A stretch of DNA of 27,583 nt from HGW-17 sp938004375. GTDB taxonomy: Bacteria > Myxococcota_A > Polyangia > HGW-17. The notes under the pieces were generated by a model. The model saw nothing but the letters and a program-made list of their open reading frames with translations, was not told the DNA's origin and made no database searches. The stretch lies in contig DAIRVS010000043.1 of NCBI GenBank assembly GCA_036802685.1, forward strand, positions 1 through 27,583. The letters are read 5' to 3'. Made by a program: the position numbers and the translations under genes. Positions 14,907 to 22,267 of the stretch are shown here, piece by piece; the first letter of the stretch is position 1, and each line of letters starts with the position of its first letter.

Positions 14907-15233
14907 CTAGTCCTGCAACTTCTCTTCATGTTTCTGGTAAAAAACCACCCCGACCCGTTCAATGTGCTCCCGAAGCGCGGCGTGATCGAGCATCTTCCAC
15001 AGGGAGAGGTCCACCTGGTAGGGGATCGGGGACTCCTCGAGTCGGGCGGCGAGGTCCGTGAGCATGCTTGGGTCGAGCTCGTCCCCGAAAAGGGTCAGGT
15101 CGATGTCGGAGCCGGGCCGATAGGTGCCCTTGGCGCGGGAGCCGTACAGCACCGCCTTTTCGACCGCCGGACAGGCTGCCAGGATCTGCCGGATGACGGC
15201 CAGGGTCGCGTCGGGGAGCCCGAATTCAGGCAC
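14907..15233 (-). CDS. mntA: MntA-type nucleotidyltransferase antitoxin
   Basis: This 108-residue minimal nucleotidyltransferase carries the hallmark GSX10DXD motif: Gly31-Ser32 in LYGSRAKG and Asp43/Asp45 in GSDIDLTLFG. Later, QVDLSLW supplies the usual third acidic residue region. In characterised HepT/MntA pairs the antitoxin transfers AMP to a Tyr in the HEPN toxin and so inactivates it. The GTG at 15233 lies two bases after the toxin stop, so the two are coupled. No better start is available. The length is normal for the family. A plain DNA polymerase beta-type domain of other function is the alternative, but the toxin next to it makes that unlikely. Confidence 0.9.
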   Translation of the reverse strand: MPEFGLPDATLAVIRQILAACPAVEKAVLYGSRAKGTYRPGSDIDLTLFGDELDPSMLTDLAARLEESPIPYQVDLSLWKMLDHAALREHIERVGVVFYQKHEEKLQD

Positions 15234-15235
15234 GG

Positions 15236-15643
15236 CTAGAGCTCGGCGATCAAGCGCTCGTGCAGCGCGAGAAATTGGGGGTGGTAGGAGTCGCGGATGA
15301 CGGATACCAGGAGGGCCGCCACGTCGAGATTGTAGGTGTGGCTGGACAAGTTGCGCTTTTCTATCATATCCATCCAGGCCTCGCCGTCAGCAATCAGGCC
15401 GCGCTTGAACGCTTCGCGAACCGTGCTTCTGGAGCCGACGAGCCCCGAAATTCCTTCGTACTCCAGATAATCCTTCAGGACGTTCCAGGCCAGTTCGTGG
15501 GTGAACTCGAAGCCTTGGATGAGCCCTTGTTGTTCCAGGTCCGAGAGTGGACGCTGCTCCATGAGACGAACCGCAAGAGTGAGTTGATGCAGTGCACGCT
15601 GATAGTTGTCGAAGCGTTGTTTCCAGCGAATATCGTCGGCCAT
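15236..15643 (-). CDS. hepT: HepT-like HEPN toxin (HI0074 family)
   Basis: This 135-residue all-helical protein matches the HI0074/nucleotidyltransferase substrate-binding family: DIRWKQRFDNYQRALHQL at the N-terminus, QGLIQGFEFTHELAWNVLKDYL near 39-60, and REAFKRGLI near 76. The RX4HXY motif of HepT toxins is complete as RNLSSHTY, with Arg97, His102 and Tyr104. In such systems Arg and His form the RNase site and Tyr is the residue the antitoxin AMPylates. I chose the ATG at 15643 because family members start just before DIRWKQRF; an in-frame ATG four codons upstream is possible. The Shine-Dalgarno is weak. A strong promoter lies about 60 bases upstream. Confidence 0.9.
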   Translation of the reverse strand: MADDIRWKQRFDNYQRALHQLTLAVRLMEQRPLSDLEQQGLIQGFEFTHELAWNVLKDYLEYEGISGLVGSRSTVREAFKRGLIADGEAWMDMIEKRNLSSHTYNLDVAALLVSVIRDSYHPQFLALHERLIAEL

Positions 15644-15705
15644 CGATCTGCACATCTCGAGTTTTCAGAAGCTGTACCGCCCGAATAGCGGCAGTATGCA
15701 GGCCC

Positions 15706-15734
15706 ACCATACACTTATACCGCTGCTGCGTCAA
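15706..15734 (-). promoter_or_regulatory. Promoter of the hepT-mntA pair
   Basis: Read on the minus strand, TTGACG (15729-15734, five of six matches) and TATGGT (15706-15711, four of six) are separated by the ideal 17 bases. The region is AT-richer than its surroundings and lies between the nadB stop and the hepT start. This suggests the pair is transcribed independently of nadB. A leader of about 55 bases is implied. Confidence 0.6.
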
Positions 15735-15751
15735 AAGTCCGCCGCCTGCTT

Positions 15752-17356
15752 CTACCCGTGATCCGGGCCGGTGCCGCGCACCAGCACGGTGTCGCGCTCG
15801 TAGAACGGGCTGCGCTCGGGGAAGTCGAGGTTGTAATGCAGGCCGCGGCTCTCCAGGCGGCCCCGGGCGCCAAAGCAGATCAGGTCGGCCACCAGCGCCA
15901 GGTTGCGCAGCTCGATGAGCTCGGGGGTGACCAGGAACTTCCAGTAGTAGGTGTGGATCTCCTCGCGGATCAGGCGGATGCGCGAGGCCGCGCGGGCCAG
16001 GCGCTTCTCGGTGCGCACGATGCCGACGTAGTTCCACATGGTGCGGCGGATCTCGTCCCAATTGTGGGTCACCACGACGCCCTCGTCGGAGGACACGGCC
16101 TGCCCGGTGCGCCACGGGATCAGTTGCGGCGGGCGCAGGCGGGGGCAGTCGCGCACGGCGGCGGCGGCGCGGTGGGCGTACACCAGCGCCTCGAGCAGGC
16201 TGTTGGACGCGAGGCGGCAGGCGCCGTGGAGGCCGGTGTGGGCGGTCTCGCCGATGGCGAAGAGCCCGGGCACGGTGGAGCGGCCGTCGGCGTCGGTGTT
16301 CACGCCGCCGCAGCAGTAGTGGGCGGCGGGCACCACCGGGATGGGCTGGCGGCGCAGGTCCACGCCGAACTGCAGGCAGTGGGCGGAGATGTTGGGGAAG
16401 CGCTTCACCAGGAACTCGGGATCCAGGTGGGTCATGTCCAGAAAGGCGCAGTCGTCGCCGGTGCGCTTGAGCTCGTTGTCGATGGCGCGGGCCACCACGT
16501 CGCGGGGGGCGAGCTCGGCCTTGGGGTGGTAGGCGGGCATGAAGGCTGTGCCGTCCGCGCGCCGCAGGATGCCGCCCTCTCCGCGCAGGGCCTCGGAGAT
16601 GAGAAAACCCTTGGCCTGCGGGTGGTAGAAACAGGTGGGGTGGAACTGGTAGAACTCCATGTTGGCGACCTGCGCGCCCACGCGGTAGGCCATGGCGATG
16701 CCGTCGCCCACGGCGGTGTCGGGGTTGGACGTGACCAGGTACACCTTGCCCGCGCCGCCGGTGGCCAGCACGGTGGCCCGCGCGAGCACGGTGTCGATGC
16801 GCCCGGTGGGGACGTCCATGACGAAGGCGCCGAAGCAGGCGTTGGGCTGGCCGTACTTGGCCATCCCCAAAAGGTCCACGACGAAGTGGTTCTCGAGGAG
16901 GGTCACGTTGGGCAGGCTGCGGACCTTCTGCTCCAGGTGCTCCATGAGCGCGACGCCGGTGAAGTCGTCCGCGTGCACGATGCGCCGATGCGAGTGGCCG
17001 CCCTCCATGCCCAGGTCCAGCTCGCCGGCGGCGTCGCGGTTGGCGGGGAAGCCCAGGTTCTCTATGAGGTCCCGCACGCGGTCGGGGCCCTCGGCCACCA
17101 CCCGCTCCACGGTCTCGCGGCTGCACAGCCCGGCGCCGGTGCGCACGGTGTCCTCGACATGGCTCGCGGGGAGGTCGTCCACGCCGAGCACGGCGGCGAT
17201 GCCCCCCTGGGCGTAGTAGGTGCTCCCGTCGAACACCTTGCGCTTGGTCACGATCGTGACCGAGCCGTGGGCGGCGGCGTGGATGGCGAAGTAGAGCCCG
17301 GCGATGCCCGAGCCGATGACGAGGTAGTCGGTTTCGATGATCCTTGGCGTCAGCAT
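15752..17356 (-). CDS. nadB: L-aspartate oxidase
   Basis: This 534-residue flavoprotein oxidises L-aspartate to iminoaspartate, the first step of de novo NAD synthesis. The FAD-binding GxGxxG is at residues 15-20 (VIGSGIAGL). Other family blocks are STYYAQGGIAAV near 46, EGGHSHRRIVHADDFTG near 125, HYCCGGVNTDADGRSTVPGL near 350, FAIGETAHTGLHGACRLASN near 370, and a C-terminal helical domain with RNLALVADLI. One usual position, GANRLASNS, reads GACRLASNS. The length is typical (E. coli about 540). I use the ATG at 17356 because homologs begin just before the FAD motif; the Shine-Dalgarno is poor. The gene is divergent from lgt with only 40 bases between. No nadA or nadC is in the window. Confidence 0.96.
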   Translation of the reverse strand: MLTPRIIETDYLVIGSGIAGLYFAIHAAAHGSVTIVTKRKVFDGSTYYAQGGIAAVLGVDDLPASHVEDTVRTGAGLCSRETVERVVAEGPDRVRDLIENLGFPANRDAAGELDLGMEGGHSHRRIVHADDFTGVALMEHLEQKVRSLPNVTLLENHFVVDLLGMAKYGQPNACFGAFVMDVPTGRIDTVLARATVLATGGAGKVYLVTSNPDTAVGDGIAMAYRVGAQVANMEFYQFHPTCFYHPQAKGFLISEALRGEGGILRRADGTAFMPAYHPKAELAPRDVVARAIDNELKRTGDDCAFLDMTHLDPEFLVKRFPNISAHCLQFGVDLRRQPIPVVPAAHYCCGGVNTDADGRSTVPGLFAIGETAHTGLHGACRLASNSLLEALVYAHRAAAAVRDCPRLRPPQLIPWRTGQAVSSDEGVVVTHNWDEIRRTMWNYVGIVRTEKRLARAASRIRLIREEIHTYYWKFLVTPELIELRNLALVADLICFGARGRLESRGLHYNLDFPERSPFYERDTVLVRGTGPDHG

Positions 17357-17396
17357 GCGGGCATGATACTTTCGGCTCCGGAAAAAGGAAGCTGAA

Positions 17397-18413
17397 ATGA
17401 AGCCCGTCCTTTTCGAGTTCCATCTCCCCCTGATCGGCGAAGTCACCTTCCCGGCGTACTTCACCATGCTCGCCGTGGCCTTCCTCGTGGGCCTGTGGCT
17501 GCTCGAGCGCGCCGGGCGGCGCCTGCGCATCTCCCCGCTCAAGCTCTATGACATGGGCGTGCTGATCATGATCTTCGCGCTGTTCGGCTCGCGTTTTCTC
17601 CACGTCCTCGCTGACGGCCAGTTCATCGACTACGTGCATCTGTGCACCGACCCGAAGCAGGTCGAGGTTCCCCTGGGGCCCGGCGGCCCGGCGACGGACC
17701 GCTGCACCACCGACGCCTCCTGCGGAGAAGGTTTTCTCTGCAACCCCGAGAACCGCAGGTGCTACCCGCCCCGGGACTGCCTGTCCGTCTTCAAGGTGTG
17801 GAAGGGCGGCCTGGTGTTCTACGGTGGCTTTCTCTTCGCGGCCGGGTTCGCCATCTGGTACATCCGCCGGCACCGGCTGCCGTTCTGGAAGCTGGGGGAC
17901 GTGTTCGGCTACATCCTGCCCCTGGGGCTGTTCCTGGGGCGCACGGGGTGCCTGCTCAACGGCTGCTGCTACGGCGCGCCCAGCCAGGTCCCGTGGGCGG
18001 TGCGCTACGGTCCGTGGCTCGGACCCTGGGAGGACCACGTGAAGGCGGGGCTCATCGCCCAGAACGCCCCCCACAGCCTGCACGTGCACCCCACGCAGTT
18101 GTACAGCGCGGCGATCAACCTGGGGATCTTCCTCGTGCTGTACTTCTGGCTGTATCCGCGCAAGAAGTGGGACGGCCAGGTGCTCGGCGCCTTCCTGCTG
18201 GCCTACTCGGTCGGCCGGTTCACCGTGGAAGCGTTCCGCGCCGATCCCCGGGGGGCGGTGCTGGGACTGTCCACTTCCCAGTTGATCAGCGTCGTGATGT
18301 TCGGCATCGGCGTGTGGATCTTCGCCCGCAAGCCGGGGCGGAATGCGCCGCCGGCGGGGACGGCGCCGACGCCCGACGACCCTGACGCGGGCCCGCAGAC
18401 GGAGGGCGCATGA
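17397..18413 (+). CDS. lgt: Prolipoprotein diacylglyceryl transferase with Cys-rich insert
   Basis: This 338-residue inner-membrane enzyme attaches diacylglycerol to the lipobox Cys of prolipoproteins. Family blocks are FPAYFTMLAVAFLVG near 18, VWKGGLVFYGGFL near 134, LGLFLGRTGCLLNGCCYG near 176 with catalytic-type Arg182, HPTQLYSAAINL near 231, and SVGRFTVEAFRADPR near 271 with the conserved second Arg. The H103 position of E. coli Lgt is Tyr142, a variant I recall in other lineages. Length exceeds the usual 260-300 because residues 83-128 are an extra periplasmic segment with six Cys (83, 103, 109, 115, 122, 128). The ATG at 17397 follows AGGAAG. The stop overlaps the tsaE start in an ATGA. 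Confidence 0.95.
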   Translation: MKPVLFEFHLPLIGEVTFPAYFTMLAVAFLVGLWLLERAGRRLRISPLKLYDMGVLIMIFALFGSRFLHVLADGQFIDYVHLCTDPKQVEVPLGPGGPATDRCTTDASCGEGFLCNPENRRCYPPRDCLSVFKVWKGGLVFYGGFLFAAGFAIWYIRRHRLPFWKLGDVFGYILPLGLFLGRTGCLLNGCCYGAPSQVPWAVRYGPWLGPWEDHVKAGLIAQNAPHSLHVHPTQLYSAAINLGIFLVLYFWLYPRKKWDGQVLGAFLLAYSVGRFTVEAFRADPRGAVLGLSTSQLISVVMFGIGVWIFARKPGRNAPPAGTAPTPDDPDAGPQTEGA

Positions 18414-18937
18414 GCGACGACGCCACCGGCGCCCCCCTCGAGCCCCTGCAGATCCTGTCCTGCGATCTGCCCGATCCCGGGGCCACCTTCGACTTCGGCG
18501 TCGCCTTGGGCCGCGTCCTCGTCGCGGGGGACACCCTGGCCCTGATCGGACCGCTGGGCGCGGGCAAGACGCACCTGGCGCGGGGCCTCGCCGCCGGCCT
18601 CGAGGTCCCCTCCGACGCCTGGCTCACCTCGCCCACCTTCACGCTGATGGCCCAGTTCCCCTGCCGGGAGGGCACCTTCTATCATCTGGATCTGTACCGG
18701 CTGGGGCACGAGTCCGCGCTCTGGGAGCTGGGCTTCTTCGACGTCCTGCACGCCGGCGGCGTCGTGGCCGTGGAGTGGTGGGACAACTTCCTCGACACGC
18801 TCCTGCCCTCCACGCTCGTGGTCCGGCTCGACCTGGTCAACGACCGGCCAGAAGCCAGGACCCTCGAGCTCTGGACGCTGCCGACCGACGACTGGGAGGC
18901 GCGCGTGGCGCGGCTGCGCCGGTTGCGGCTGGGGTAG
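18410..18937 (+). CDS. tsaE: tRNA t6A synthesis ATPase TsaE
   Basis: This 175-residue P-loop ATPase acts with TsaB and TsaD to make threonylcarbamoyladenosine at position 37 of ANN-reading tRNAs. It contains the Walker A motif GPLGAGKTHLARGLA near residue 45, the family switch segment TSPTFTLMAQF near 73, YHLDLYRLG near 90, and VAVEWWDNF near 118, where family members have a VEWPE-like sequence. The ATG at 18410 overlaps the lgt TGA by four bases. No TsaB or TsaD gene is nearby. The kinase gene follows after two bases, so lgt, tsaE and the kinase are probably one transcript. Confidence 0.94.
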   Translation: MSDDATGAPLEPLQILSCDLPDPGATFDFGVALGRVLVAGDTLALIGPLGAGKTHLARGLAAGLEVPSDAWLTSPTFTLMAQFPCREGTFYHLDLYRLGHESALWELGFFDVLHAGGVVAVEWWDNFLDTLLPSTLVVRLDLVNDRPEARTLELWTLPTDDWEARVARLRRLRLG

Positions 18938-18939
18938 CC

Positions 18940-21900
18940 ATGTACGTCATCTGCACGCGCTGCCGGCTCCCCTGCGTCGAGGTCGCCTCGCGCTGCCCCG
19001 CCTGCGCGGCCGACCTGGAGGGGCTGCCCCGGCGCGGCGGCGGCGCCCTGGAGGGGGCGGTCCTCGAGGGGCGCTACGAGCTGGTCGGGCTCCTGGGCGA
19101 GGGCAGCATGGCCTGGGTGTACCGGGGTCTGCACACCGAGATCGGCTCCTCGGTCGCGGTGAAGCTCCTGAAGCCGGCCTTCGCCGAGGATCCATCGCAG
19201 GTGGAGCGCTTCCGCAAGGAGGCCGCCGCCATCAGCGCCCTGTCCCACCCCCACATCCTTTCCGTCATCTCCTCGGGGGAAACGCCCAGCCGCATCCATT
19301 TCATGGTCACCGAGTTCATCCAGGGCCGGACCCTGGCGCGGTTGCTCGAGGAGGAGGGGCCGCTGCCGCTCTCCCGGGCCGTGGACATCCTGCGCCAGAT
19401 CCTGTTCGCCCTCGAGGAGGCCCACCGGCACGGGATCGTCCACCGGGATCTGAAGCCCGAGAACGTGATGGTCATCCCGCTTCGCTCGGGCGAGGACTTC
19501 TGCAAGATCGTGGACTTCGGCATCGCGCTGCGGCGCGTCCCCGACGAGCGCCGGCTGACGAAGGCGGGGATGATCATCGGCACGCCGGCCTACATGGCGC
19601 CCGAGATCATCCGCGGAGAGGACGCCGTGGTGCAGTCCGACCTCTTCGCGGTCGGGGTGATGCTCTACGAGTTGATCACGGGGGCGCTCCCTTGGCGGTC
19701 CGGCTCGCTGTTCGAGACGCTGCTGGCCCACCTCAACGAGGAGCCGGTGCCCCTGCGCCGCCGGAACCCGGCGTTGCCGGCCCGCGCCGAACGCCTGGTG
19801 TTCATGGCGCTGGTGAAGGAACCCGCGGATCGCGTGCCGTCGGCCGCCGAGTTCCTGCGCCTGCTCCAGTTCGGCGCGGCGCCGACCCTCTCGGTGTGCG
19901 CGACCTGCCTGGGGCCGGTCCAGCTGGAGCAGAAGTTCTGTCCCCACTGCGGTCGGCTGCAGGAGGGCTCCCCGGGTGCTTCCCATGCGGACCCGGTGCC
20001 GGCCGAGTCGCCGTCCCCGGTCCCGGACGGGCGCGGCGCGTTCACCGTGCCGTTCCTGGGCAGGGACGAGGAGCTCGCGGTCGTGCAGCGGTTCCTGGCG
20101 GGGGACGATCCCTGCCTGGAGCTCACGGGCGAGGACGGGGTCGGCAAGTCCTCGCTGCTCGAGGAGGCCTTTGGTTCGGGGACCGACCCGGCAGCGCGAG
20201 TGGTGCGGATCCTGCCGGATCCCCAGGGCGCGCGGAGGGCCTGGTGGCTGGCCCGGGAATTGGCTGCCGAGCTGGGTGGGCTTGGCCAGGACCCGTCCCA
20301 GGGGGAGGTGCTGGCCCTGTGCCGGCGCCTGGGGCTGGACTCCGTCGACGAGCCCCACGCGCTGCACCTGTTCGATCTGTCGACCGCGTCCGTCGGCCTG
20401 GAGAATCGGGTCCGTCTGCGCGAGATGACGATCACGGCCGCGCGGCTCGTCCACCGGGCCGCTGCGGACCGTCCCACGCTGCTGGTGTTTCAGGACGCCC
20501 ACCGGCTCGACGGCCCCTCCCTGGCCGTCCTGGAACGGCTGGCCGTGCTCTGCGGCGAGTCCGGGGGCACGCGGTTGATCGTCACCGCCCGCGCTCCGGT
20601 GTTCCCCGAGGCGACCCTGGGTCGGGCGCCGGTCCGGCTCAGGGTGGAGCGCCTCCCGTCGCCCGTCGCCCGCCGGATCTGCCTGGAGACCATGACCCGC
20701 ATCGGCGCCGCGGATCCGGGGGCGGTGGAGCGCCTGCTGGGGGCGGCCGGCGGTCTGCCGCTTCACCTGGCGCAGGGCCTCCGGCTGCTGCACGAGGGGA
20801 TCCCCTCCGTGGACGGTCCACTCCCCGATCTGGTCCTGCTGCGCGCGCGGAACCTGCCCCCGGGGGCTCACCGTCTGTTGCAATGGACGGCCGTCTCCGG
20901 CGGCCGGCTCGTCCTGGAGCTGGCCGGGGAATCGGGGCTGTCCGACCCCGAGGTGGCCGAGGCCGTCGAGGTCGGGCTGAGACACGGCTTCTTCGCCTGG
21001 GACGGCGAGGACCGGCTGCGCCTCGCACATCCGGCCCTGTGGCGGATCCTGCTGGCCGGAATGCCGGTGCAGGTCCGCGCGGACCTGCACTTGCGCCTCT
21101 ACGACGGCCTCAGAGCCCGGGAGCGGGACCCGCGCCTGCTCGCCGAGCACGCCTTCCAGGCCCGCCAGCTCGAGGCCGCGGCCAGCTATTATGAGCGCGC
21201 GGGCGCCCGGTGCGAGGACCAATTGGACGACGCGGGCGCCGTGCTCGCCTACCGGCGCGCCTACGAACTGACCGAGCTCGGCGCGCGTCAGGGTCTGGAT
21301 CTCCAACGTTTTCTGGGCATCTGCCTGCGGCTCGGGGATCTGCTCCGCTACACCGGCGCCTTCTCCGAGGCCGAGCGCGTGCTCCAGGAGGCCCTGCTGT
21401 ACGGCCGGGACGACGAGCCCGGCACGGCCCAGTTGCTCACTTCCCTGGCCCGCTGCGTGTGTGCGGGGTCGCCCGAACACGCGGAACGCCTGGTCCAGCG
21501 GGCGGTCCGGGCCGTGACCCGTTCGGTGAACCCGAACGTGCTGTATCGAGTATTTTTTGATATAGGCACCATCGCGCTGCAGACCCGCCGCTTCGAGACG
21601 GGACTGTCGGCCATCCGCATGGGGCTGTCTTTGCTCGAGGGTCTCCCCGGCGCTCCGGACACGCTCTGGCGGCTCCACGTCCAGTGCGCGCGGTGTGAAG
21701 CAGGGGCCGGCCGCGACGAGCAGGCGGTCCAGACCTGCCTCGCCGCGTTGGAGCGCCCGGAGGTGAAGTCCTCGTGGATCGCCCAGGCCCGCCTCCACGA
21801 GGAGCTGGCCCAGCTCCACCTCGAGGCCCGGGACAGCCGTGGCGCCCTGGAGCGGCTCCAACTGGCGCTGGCCGCCCTGCGCCTGGCCGGCGACCGGGCC

Positions 21901-22032
21901 GCTGCCGTGGACGACGAGCTGCGGCTCGCCGCCCTGGATCGCGGGAACCGCCGGGCTTGGGCCGAGAGCGCCGAGCTCCACGCCCGCCAGATCGCCTACG
22001 TGAACGGCGTGGTCCGCGCGCGGGAATTGTGA
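18940..22032 (+). CDS. Ser/Thr protein kinase with zinc ribbons, ATPase and TPR-like region
   Basis: This 1030-residue cytoplasmic protein starts with a zinc ribbon (Cys5, Cys8, Cys19, Cys22). A full Hanks-type kinase domain follows (about 46-310): Gly loop GEGSMAWV 53-60, Lys75, HRDLKPEN at 168-175, DFG 192-194 and GTPAYMAPE 214-222, so it should be active. A second zinc ribbon (Cys320, 323, 334, 337) and a Pro-rich linker lead to an AAA-type ATPase with Walker A GEDGVGKSS (397-405) and a Walker B-like LLVFQDAHRLD near 514. Residues from about 720 to the end form TPR-like helical repeats. There is no transmembrane segment. This multidomain design is typical of myxobacterial kinases; the signal and targets are unknown. 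The ATG at 18940 is two bases after tsaE and begins just before the first Cys pair. Confidence 0.93.
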   Translation: MYVICTRCRLPCVEVASRCPACAADLEGLPRRGGGALEGAVLEGRYELVGLLGEGSMAWVYRGLHTEIGSSVAVKLLKPAFAEDPSQVERFRKEAAAISALSHPHILSVISSGETPSRIHFMVTEFIQGRTLARLLEEEGPLPLSRAVDILRQILFALEEAHRHGIVHRDLKPENVMVIPLRSGEDFCKIVDFGIALRRVPDERRLTKAGMIIGTPAYMAPEIIRGEDAVVQSDLFAVGVMLYELITGALPWRSGSLFETLLAHLNEEPVPLRRRNPALPARAERLVFMALVKEPADRVPSAAEFLRLLQFGAAPTLSVCATCLGPVQLEQKFCPHCGRLQEGSPGASHADPVPAESPSPVPDGRGAFTVPFLGRDEELAVVQRFLAGDDPCLELTGEDGVGKSSLLEEAFGSGTDPAARVVRILPDPQGARRAWWLARELAAELGGLGQDPSQGEVLALCRRLGLDSVDEPHALHLFDLSTASVGLENRVRLREMTITAARLVHRAAADRPTLLVFQDAHRLDGPSLAVLERLAVLCGESGGTRLIVTARAPVFPEATLGRAPVRLRVERLPSPVARRICLETMTRIGAADPGAVERLLGAAGGLPLHLAQGLRLLHEGIPSVDGPLPDLVLLRARNLPPGAHRLLQWTAVSGGRLVLELAGESGLSDPEVAEAVEVGLRHGFFAWDGEDRLRLAHPALWRILLAGMPVQVRADLHLRLYDGLRARERDPRLLAEHAFQARQLEAAASYYERAGARCEDQLDDAGAVLAYRRAYELTELGARQGLDLQRFLGICLRLGDLLRYTGAFSEAERVLQEALLYGRDDEPGTAQLLTSLARCVCAGSPEHAERLVQRAVRAVTRSVNPNVLYRVFFDIGTIALQTRRFETGLSAIRMGLSLLEGLPGAPDTLWRLHVQCARCEAGAGRDEQAVQTCLAALERPEVKSSWIAQARLHEELAQLHLEARDSRGALERLQLALAALRLAGDRAAAVDDELRLAALDRGNRRAWAESAELHARQIAYVNGVVRAREL

Positions 22033-22038
22033 AGACGG

Positions 22039-22101
22039 TCTGACCAGTCTGACCAGTCTGACCAGTCTGACCAGTCTGACCAGTCTGACCAGTCTGACCA
22101 G
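22039..22101. repeat. 9-bp tandem repeat, 7 copies before the gap
   Basis: Seven exact TCTGACCAG units run from 22039 to the first N at 22102. One degenerate unit, TCTGACCTG, follows the gap at 22202-22210. The array begins seven bases after the kinase stop codon. The real copy number is unknown because the assembly breaks inside it. Confidence 0.95.
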
Positions 22102-22201
22102 NNNNNNNNNNNNNNNNNNNNNNNNNNNNNNNNNNNNNNNNNNNNNNNNNNNNNNNNNNNNNNNNNNNNNNNNNNNNNNNNNNNNNNNNNNNNNNNNNNN
22201 N
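22102..22201. other. Assembly gap (100 N)
   Basis: Exactly 100 N, the conventional placeholder for a gap of unknown length. The repeat unit on both sides shows that the assembly broke within the 9-bp array. Real sequence, possibly including genes, could be missing here. Confidence 0.99.
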
Positions 22202-22267
22202 TCTGACCTGTAAGGGACCGGATCGTCCTTCTTCTTCTAGTACTAATTTGTACGATGAAATTCTAAC

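Noticed and set aside
14660..14962. N-terminal Lys-Ser repeat extension of the 14033-14659 barrel gene
   Set aside because: The run comes from the hexamer array; the signal peptide at the ATG at 14659 marks the true start.
15387..18089. 900-codon minus-strand frame across nadB and lgt
   Set aside because: Arg/Pro/His-rich translation without motifs, in a different frame from nadB and antisense to lgt.
18682..21981. 1099-codon minus-strand frame antisense to the kinase
   Set aside because: No domain is visible and composition is that of an antisense shadow; the kinase motifs on the plus strand are complete.
22039..22210. CRISPR array
   Set aside because: Units are 9 bp and directly adjacent, with no spacers and no cas genes nearby.
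22211..22267. Terminator or tRNA gene downstream of secG
   Set aside because: Only a 4-bp GTAC/GTAC inverted repeat is present and no cloverleaf can be formed.
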